NCBI GenBank assembly: GCA_022495005.1
Contig: JAGYXB010001996.1
Coordinates: forward strand, 248,001-312,000
Source of the DNA: Rhyacophila brunnea
Taxonomy: Eukaryota > Arthropoda > Insecta > Trichoptera > Rhyacophilidae
DNA length: 64,000 nt
Direction of reading: 5' to 3'
Shown in pieces: positions 58,198 through 64,000 of the stretch. The notes under the pieces were generated by a model, which was given only the letters and a program-made list of their open reading frames with translations, was not told the origin of the DNA and searched no databases. The stretch's first letter is position 1, and every line of letters starts with the position of its first letter. The position numbers and the translations under genes were made by a program.

Positions 58198-58519
58198 CGT
58201 TCGTGAAGTTTGCCCAATGTACATCTTCTGGCGTCCGCAACAACTTAACTGGTACACACCTGCTGAAATCTGCGAGTCTTTCACTGGTCTCAAAACATTC
58301 TGGTTCGACGTCAATATTGGACATGCCATATTGGGTTGTTGCCATGGGTATTTCAGTGGTCACAGTCCTTGTGTGTGGTAGAATGTCGAGAAGAGAGGGG
58401 CCAGTCTGTTGAGAAGGCTTTTCGACAGCCATATCTACTGAGCCACGATCCTGAGGTACTGACGAAGAAGAAGAAGAAGTAACATTTAATTCATCGAAAT
58501 AATTTGTGTTATTTTGTTC
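58198..58519 (-). CDS. Candidate protein-coding exon, unknown family
   Basis: On the minus strand an open frame continues upstream of the Met at 58,432 to an acceptor-like CCTCCCCTAG just before 58,519. It ends with a donor-like AACG|GTAAAAA at 58,198. The 107 codons encode EQNNTNYFDELNV, six serines, then SLLDILPHTRTVTTEIPMAT, CFETSERLADFSRCVPV and RTPEDVHWANFTNG. Codon use and composition look coding. Without splicing the frame reaches a stop at 58,166. I do not recognise the family, and no neighbouring exon is found. An exon of a host gene, a gene carried by a DNA transposon, or chance are all possible. Confidence 0.4.
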
Positions 58520-59339
58520 CTAGGGGAGGTCCGGATCCAAACTGCCACTTGTGTGCGCGCCTTGTGCGATCGATCAAATTAATGGGAATATATATTAATT
58601 AATCCGCAGCGGACTCACAACAGATGAACGAAATTAAATCATAAGCATTCATTAAAAATGATTGCTTTTCAAATACGACAGAATAGCAATTAAATTAACA
58701 ATAATTAATAATACTTAATAACACTGCATCGGAATTCCCATAAAGATAATATTATTCAGATAAGGCCGCTTTGGAGTAACTGTATTTGACCATATATAAT
58801 AATTAGACGAATTGTTTCAGGTCTTTATCGCTAAATGATTAGGAGGGCAAACATGAATTTTTAATCTACTGTCATCTATGAAATGCGCTAATTGGTATAT
58901 CAAACCGGAGGTTCCCATTTAGCTCCTGTCACTATGGTAGTAGTTATTGACACATTATTGACAGGTCTATTCATCAAACAACGGTCTCTTATCATTCTTA
59001 TCAGTTATCAGCAATAATAATATTGTAAAAAAAACTTGTTTGAACTTCGCAGTCAGTGTTGGCATTCGTGCTGTAATTATAGTATTGTACTATAATTTGG
59101 GGGCTGGTCAATTTATCTAGTCCCGTTCGTGCCCCATGTCACAATTTAAGTGTTAATACTTCAAAATAATTGCGTAGGTACTGTTGTTTTAGAAAAACAA
59201 TAATATTTACGCTTTTTTTTAATTTCGAACTAGTAAAGCTGCGGCGACCATTCGTTCTTTTTTTAAAGGACAGTTCTTGACATTATATGTGCCGCAGACG
59301 ATGTCATACAATTTTATAACTTTCTTTTTAGATCAAACC
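58520..59339. other. Unassigned AT-rich sequence
   Basis: No supported feature. The GAACGAAAA-style words near 59,240-59,270 are not informative. Confidence 0.45.
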
Positions 59340-59376
59340 AAACCTAACCTAACCTAACCTAACCTAACCTAACCTA
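59340..59376 (-). repeat. (CCTAA)n telomere-type array
   Basis: Seven perfect AACCT units, followed by degenerate units to about 59,410. It is the longest such array in the window and, unlike the others, is not clearly inside a family-I copy. Confidence 0.9.
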
Positions 59377-59624
59377 ATGTAACCTACTCCAACCTAATAT
59401 TACCTAATATAATCATAGTTTGTGATAATGAAAAATTTAAAATTTTCAATTAACAATTATTGGATCGAAAATCCTATGCGCTGACAGAAAAGGGTATTTA
59501 TTATAATTGTCTACATGGAATAAACTGTTTTCGTAAAAAAAATAATTATAAAAGCTCATGACAACATCTGTGGCATAATTACCCAGTCCTTTATTTAAAC
59601 ATGGTGAGTTATACTTTTTCTTTC

Positions 59625-59860
59625 GACCATGTCCGATCCTAATAGGATCATATGCGCTTTCACGGGGTGGAATCTTTTATTTGTCTTTGTCTTTTAACAT
59701 ATTTCGTTTTTACGAGAGATGGATGTCAGCCACTTGCTAAACCTATTAGGTCCATTCTCTGACTCATACACAAACTGAAAAACAATATATTGTGTACTTG
59801 ACAGACTCAGAATTCGAACCTGAGACCCACGACGCTATTAACGCTTTCGCTGCTGAATAG
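59625..59860 (-). repeat. tRNA-derived SINE, copy 2
   Basis: The minus strand aligns with 28,264-28,505: GCGTCGTGGGTCTCAGGTTC (B-box GGTTCGAATTC), TACACAATATATTGTTTTTC, AGCAAGTGGCTGACATCCAT and GGATCGGACATGGTC. The middle has a small length difference. The T-arm pairing is less perfect than in copy 1. Confidence 0.75.
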
Positions 59861-59864
59861 ATAA

Positions 59865-60243
59865 TGAGATTTTAATTGCCCCCTTTAAAATGCACGTTAA
59901 TTACATCGATCGGCCGCCTGGTCATTACACACCGTGTGCGTCTTCCGCGTCCAAAGTATTAACTGACGCTAAAGCCGCACTAAACACGCTAAATATTAGA
60001 ATTTCAGAACATTTAGCAGCCCAAAGATTGAAGAAGGATACTTAAACATTTACGAACCACTTATTAAATGAAAAACACACGTGCGACATTGAAAAGGGTG
60101 CAAAACTACTTCACAGTCATACGGGTGATTATAAATTGTTCTACCAAGAAATATTAGAAATAAATAGAGCACAGTTACAGAGCTTACCTATCTTGAATGA
60201 TCAACTTAGCTTTCCTAGTAGCCCTTTGTTATATCCTGTATGA
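59865..60243 (+). pseudogene. Broken open frame of unknown family
   Basis: One plus frame, with ATG at 59,890, encodes MHVNYIDRPPGHYTPCASSA, then LTDAKAALNTLNIRISEHLA and AQRLKKDT. It meets TAA at 60,043-60,045 and continues in the same frame for 65 codons (NEKHTCDIEKGAKLLHSHTG, YKLFYQEILEINRAQLQSLP, PSSPLLYPV) to TGA at 60,241. The composition is protein-like on both sides of the single stop. I do not recognise it. A retroelement or retroposed-gene remnant with one nonsense change is the simplest reading. Confidence 0.4.
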
Positions 60244-60931
60244 TGTTTTACATATGAGACTATATTATTATGGTCAATGTTATTGACACAAAATTTATAT
60301 ATGTATGTATGAAAATGTATGGATGAGGATTTAGGTATGTATGTGTGTGTATATACATATATATTATATTAGGTGAGTTTATATATATTATATTAGGCGA
60401 GTTTATATGTATAGTTTTTTTAAAAATAATGTTATGAAAAAGTAGGTACCATGTAAGAGTATTATTAAAGACTAAGAGCTCATTAGTTAACTCCATTCAT
60501 TATTTTTCTTAGAATTGACGATTTACACCTCTTGAGTGTAGTATATTTATTGTTTATAAAGGATAATGATCTATTATTAGGTTTTGACGATTTATTATAA
60601 TATGATATCGAGTGTATTGGGTTTTTACTAATTAGGTTTTTTACTGACACTTCAACTATTCATTATTTGTTTATTGTATTTTTTGTGACCTTTGACTTGA
60701 TAGGTAGGTAATGGAGTTTTTACCTACTTTATTGTATTGATTTATTATATAACCTAGAGTTAAGAGTGTTCATTGTCAGTATGTGTTTACCTTTGGTGAG
60801 TGTACACGACGCCTGAAGATGCCGAAAGGCAAAACCCGGGTCGCAAAAAACGACTTAAAGGGAATAGGTAGTACAGAGCTTGAATCCATTAGAATTGTAC
60901 TTGATTTTTGCCGTCATCCGTCACCCTAGAG
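60244..60931. other. AT-rich sequence with a tandem pair and a hairpin
   Basis: A 22-24-bp tandem pair (ATATTATATTAGGTGAGTTT, ATATTATATTAGGCGAGTTT) lies at 60,359-60,404. A conserved-looking hairpin, CGAC..TGCCGAAAGGCA..GTCG, lies at 60,807-60,843. Its CCTGAAGATGCC..GGCAAAAC wording resembles motifs beside retroelements in several animals, from memory. Confidence 0.4.
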
Positions 60932-61505
60932 CAGTGATTCCAAACTGGGTTCGGCTTGTACTCCGCTGAGCTCTTACCTAAATAAAGTTTAACGTGACCC
61001 ATTTTTTAACAACGAAGTATTTTTAGTGTAAAATCAAGAAAACCAGTTTCAGTAATGGACGTTACTGCCTACTATGCACTGTTTATTTTATTTATATTAA
61101 AGTGTATAAAATTTGCACGATAACGATATAGTTACAGGACAGTAGATATTAATTTATTGCTTTGTTGTGTAAGTGTGGATTCATTTGTCTGCCCGATAGC
61201 TTTGGATAAAATATATGTTAAATTAACTATTACATCAAAAATGTCGCCTGCGGCTCTAATACACTGCGAACTTAAGTCCAAAAACAGTAAAAGAAGGCGT
61301 TTTTAATCTACTTATAGTGTTTGTTGCTGAGGGACACTTTGCGTTTCCTACTATTTTAAATGTTTATTTTATAAATTTCTTATCTGGAACTAAATGTGTA
61401 TCTACCGTGTATCTACTGTGTAGGTAGATTGTAGAGGTTCGTAGAGATTCTCCAAAATATCTCAAGGGTTCCGTCAAACGAAAAAAGTTGGGAAATACTC
61501 ACCTG
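60932..61505. repeat. Possible hAT-type MITE
   Basis: Left CAGTGATTCCAAACTGGG and right AAAAGTTGGGAAATACTCA resemble the widespread hAT ends CAGTGGTTCCCAAACT. The flanks CCTAGAG / CCTGGAG agree at 6 of 7, but the exact right boundary is unclear. No coding sequence. Confidence 0.4.
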
Positions 61506-62219
61506 GAGATTGGTAAGTAGAGCTTAAAATAAAATAAACTAAAATAATGGGTCCTACTTTCATTCTGGGCGGATTTTTTAAAATAGCTATGCATGCATGC
61601 AGAATTTAAGAAAAATAGAAATGAAGAATCATAGAAAAAAGACAATATTATGTCAGCTATTTCAGCAAAAGAAATATGGTCACCCTAGTATTGTTAACAA
61701 AATAAAAAAAGGCAGCAACACTGCTTACCATGCATTTTTTTAAATGTGTTTTTCTGAATGCATTGATTCAAATTAATAAAAATATACAATGCGATTAGTC
61801 AGTTAAAAAGTCAACTACGATTTATAAGTTATTGAACTTATTATCTTTTATCGAATATTATAAAGTGTTCACCATAATTATAGGAAGTTGTTTTAATCTG
61901 TTTCAATGCGATGCGTATTTAGACAAGAAATTCGGACTAATGAGCAGGGAGCCTAATGAATTATTTGCACTAGTGGATTACAGAGCATTTAATTAATTAA
62001 ATTGGTAGCCATGTAGCAGTTATTTCTAACTAGGATTTCGCGGGAATTATAAAAAAAATTATTAAAAGATAAAAAGAACTTTTTATATAAGTACCACGTT
62101 TTAAAATTTTGCTTATTTTTTAAATTATGTTTTAAAAATTGACAATTCTATGTATTAATAATTAAGGACAAATAAGGCAATTGTCATGTGTTTTTTATTA
62201 TTTTGCAACAAACAAACAA
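61506..62219. other. Unassigned AT-rich sequence
   Basis: No supported feature. Confidence 0.5.
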
Positions 62220-62561
62220 ATATAGAATACTGAAATGTCATTTTGATTTCCATAGTAACGCACGTATATATTAATAATTTAGTTACTAGGACCACACCCT
62301 TAGCAACCAATAATAGTGGATTGGATTACGGATTTCTTTCGAAATAACTTTTCATACAAAAGAAAATTAACTGAAAATGAATTCAATTCTACTTAAAGAT
62401 AGCTAAAGGTATTAAAAGAATGCATTGGCATCGTGTTATGATATATTCTAAAAGTTTCAAATATCTAGCTAGTCGGAAAGTTAGTTAAAAGTCGATTGGA
62501 ATTGTACTGGATAAACAACCACCGGACAAACAAGAATACGAGCTAAGAAAAATGTGGTAAT
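62220..62561 (+). repeat. Dispersed repeat K, copy 2
   Basis: The same 340-bp block as 22,550-22,896, in the same orientation, with scattered substitutions and a few short indels. No terminal signature is seen at either copy. Confidence 0.7.
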
Positions 62562-62584
62562 ATGTAAAACCTTTTTGAATAAAT

Positions 62585-63350
62585 ATCTACTATATGAAAA
62601 CGCTGTTTTTCAAAAGTACTAATTGATTATTCTTTAGTTACCCTAATATTATTAATGTCATATGCGGGTGGGCAAGCCATGGGTTGTTCCACCGCCATCT
62701 TTAGATTAACAAAGCCTGAGCATAACTTTTTGCGCAAGCAACGAGTGGTCCACTGCCATACGTACTTGCAAGCAGAGTTTGGTATTCTATAATGACTGAA
62801 GAGTATAAATAAGTTATTAGTTATTGTCGTTTAGAATCGAATGTCACATTGACAAACGTCCTAGTGTATTATAGTATTATTATACACAGAAGAAGCTTAC
62901 TTACTTTCATCGTCAGTTCCAATTATTAATAACACATAACCACTAAATCAGATGAACTCCAAGGTCCCCAAGATACGTTAAAATAATCTGAAAGAAATCT
63001 GAAACTAAGAATACTCCGACAAGTGAACACGACAGACGCGTCAGTATGAGCACTCTATAGATAATGACAGGCAATGACAAGTCATCCATAGACAACGGGA
63101 GGGGCGAAAAGTAGGACCAGTCGTGTAATGTATCGGCTTCCTTCTTCAGTGGGCAATGGTTGTTCACAATCTAATGTGGCGAAAACTTAAGGAAGGAACA
63201 TGGATAATATTATTTTTGAATCTAGATTATTTTTTTTGGTTGCGGCGCTAATGGATTGTGATTGTTTGTGGATATATAATATTATAAATAATATGAATTT
63301 ATAAAGAATTTATTTGTAAGTACTTATATGTTTAAGATAAATATAGTAGG
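62585..63350 (+). repeat. Repeat M, copy 2
   Basis: It combines blocks found at 55,200-56,035 with others found at 36,105-37,190 (AAAGCCTGAGCATAACTTTT, GTCAGTATGAGCACTCTATA, ACGGGAGGGGCG, AGTAGGACCAGTCGT). It is therefore the most complete copy in the window. A 74-codon minus frame inside is unrecognised. The class is unknown. Confidence 0.6.
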
Positions 63351-64000
63351 TAGTACATATATATAAACGCTGTAAACATTAATAACGAAAAGTAACAAAA
63401 CTTTGTTAAAAAAATAACTATTAATGTCAATATGAAAGAATTAATTAGACATAATTTAGTTCAGAAGCAGCTAAGATAAAAAATGGCTATTATAAAAAAA
63501 TAATGTAGTTTAAACAGTCCATAACAAATTCGACTTAAATACATGTCATTAAGCATAGTTTATAATAAAGCTATTCGCATAGAAACAAGACTGTTACAAT
63601 GTATTCTATCGGAAATGAAGATGTCAGCAGTGTTGTTGTATCAATTAAAAAAATGGCGTAATTAGAAATGCTGCGCGATAAATTAGATAACTAACCGTGT
63701 GGTTGCAACGATTAAAAAATACTATTCATTGCTGTTTCCTGTTGGCCAAGACATTATAATAACATAGAATTAGTCACTTTACTAAAACAGAGCCAACAGT
63801 CTGAAAGTTTTTATACAAGCACGCCGTAATAATGTATGGAACCAGAGACTTCAACATATTTATCACCAAAGGAAGTGCTGTTATTCACAGGTAAGCAACC
63901 ATTGAAAGATATACAGTATTTGAAAATACCTCAGATATCTCTACGACAACAAATATTTTAAACATACGACGTCGGGTGGTATAGAAACTTCGTCTTCTTC
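63351..64000. other. Unassigned AT-rich sequence to the window edge
   Basis: No gene, element end or RNA gene is supported. Confidence 0.5.

Noticed and set aside
60807..60843. An active hammerhead ribozyme
   Set aside because: The G expected after stem II is A, and the outer bases pair as a simple hairpin; a cleavage-site helix is not visible.
1..64000. CRISPR array, prokaryotic operons or defence system
   Set aside because: No regularly spaced identical repeats with unique spacers and no prokaryotic gene packing; all signs point to a eukaryotic genome.

Overview
The window is AT-rich eukaryotic nuclear DNA, most likely from an insect and possibly an aphid-like hemipteran. The evidence is short (TTAGG)n/(CCTAA)n telomere-type arrays, very frequent GTAGGTACCTAC-like words, and insect-type hAT, Helitron, RTE-like LINE and foldback/MITE elements. 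The species assignment is inference. I see no rRNA, no confident functional tRNA, no CRISPR array and no bacterial-style operon. Almost every open frame longer than 60 codons is chance or lies antisense to a transposon gene.

The window is best read as a nested transposon graveyard. 0-8 kb: an arm of a TTAA-flanked foldback element at the left edge, a foldback family carrying TTAGG repeats, a GC-rich open frame near 3.2-3.5 kb, and a three-level nest at 4.2-5.2 kb (repeat H, then element G, then a 226-bp palindrome with TAA duplications). 8-17 kb: three hAT-type MITEs (8,964; 13,041; 16,185), two with perfect 8-bp target duplications, plus other foldbacks and another TTAA foldback arm. 17-25 kb: a LINE scrap, a degenerate stretch with a motif recurring about every 170 bp, a Tigger-like MITE, and a complete TTAA foldback inserted inside an older copy of itself. 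25-37 kb: several RTE-like LINE fragments, one interrupted by a 359-bp MITE, a tRNA-derived SINE, a long near-perfect hairpin and a second Tigger-like MITE. 37-46 kb: a 5'-truncated LINE with target-site duplication inside a TTAGG foldback, and a 1.85-kb Helitron deletion derivative with both termini.

47.2-50.85 kb is the best-resolved locus. A 3,086-bp hAT transposon with an uninterrupted 707-residue transposase, matching TIRs and a perfect ACTCCAAT duplication sits inside an older hAT-type element that has its own perfect CGCTTGTG duplication. 51-64 kb: a short TTAA foldback, a fragment of the older hAT-type element, a full-length TTAA foldback, a MITE inside repeat M, a possible host-gene exon at 58.2-58.5 kb (minus), the second SINE copy, a (CCTAA)n array, a broken open frame at 59.9-60.2 kb, and repeat copies near the right edge.

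The recognised proteins are selfish-element proteins: hAT transposase, RTE-like reverse transcriptase and the Helitron N-terminal region. They form no cellular pathway. The intact hAT transposase could in principle mobilise the non-autonomous hAT-type elements, but their terminal repeats differ from its own, so this is untested. I found no convincing undescribed biological system. The most notable points are the dated nesting, the TTAA foldback family, TTAGG arrays carried by mobile repeats, the roughly 170-bp periodic region, and three unexplained coding-like segments.
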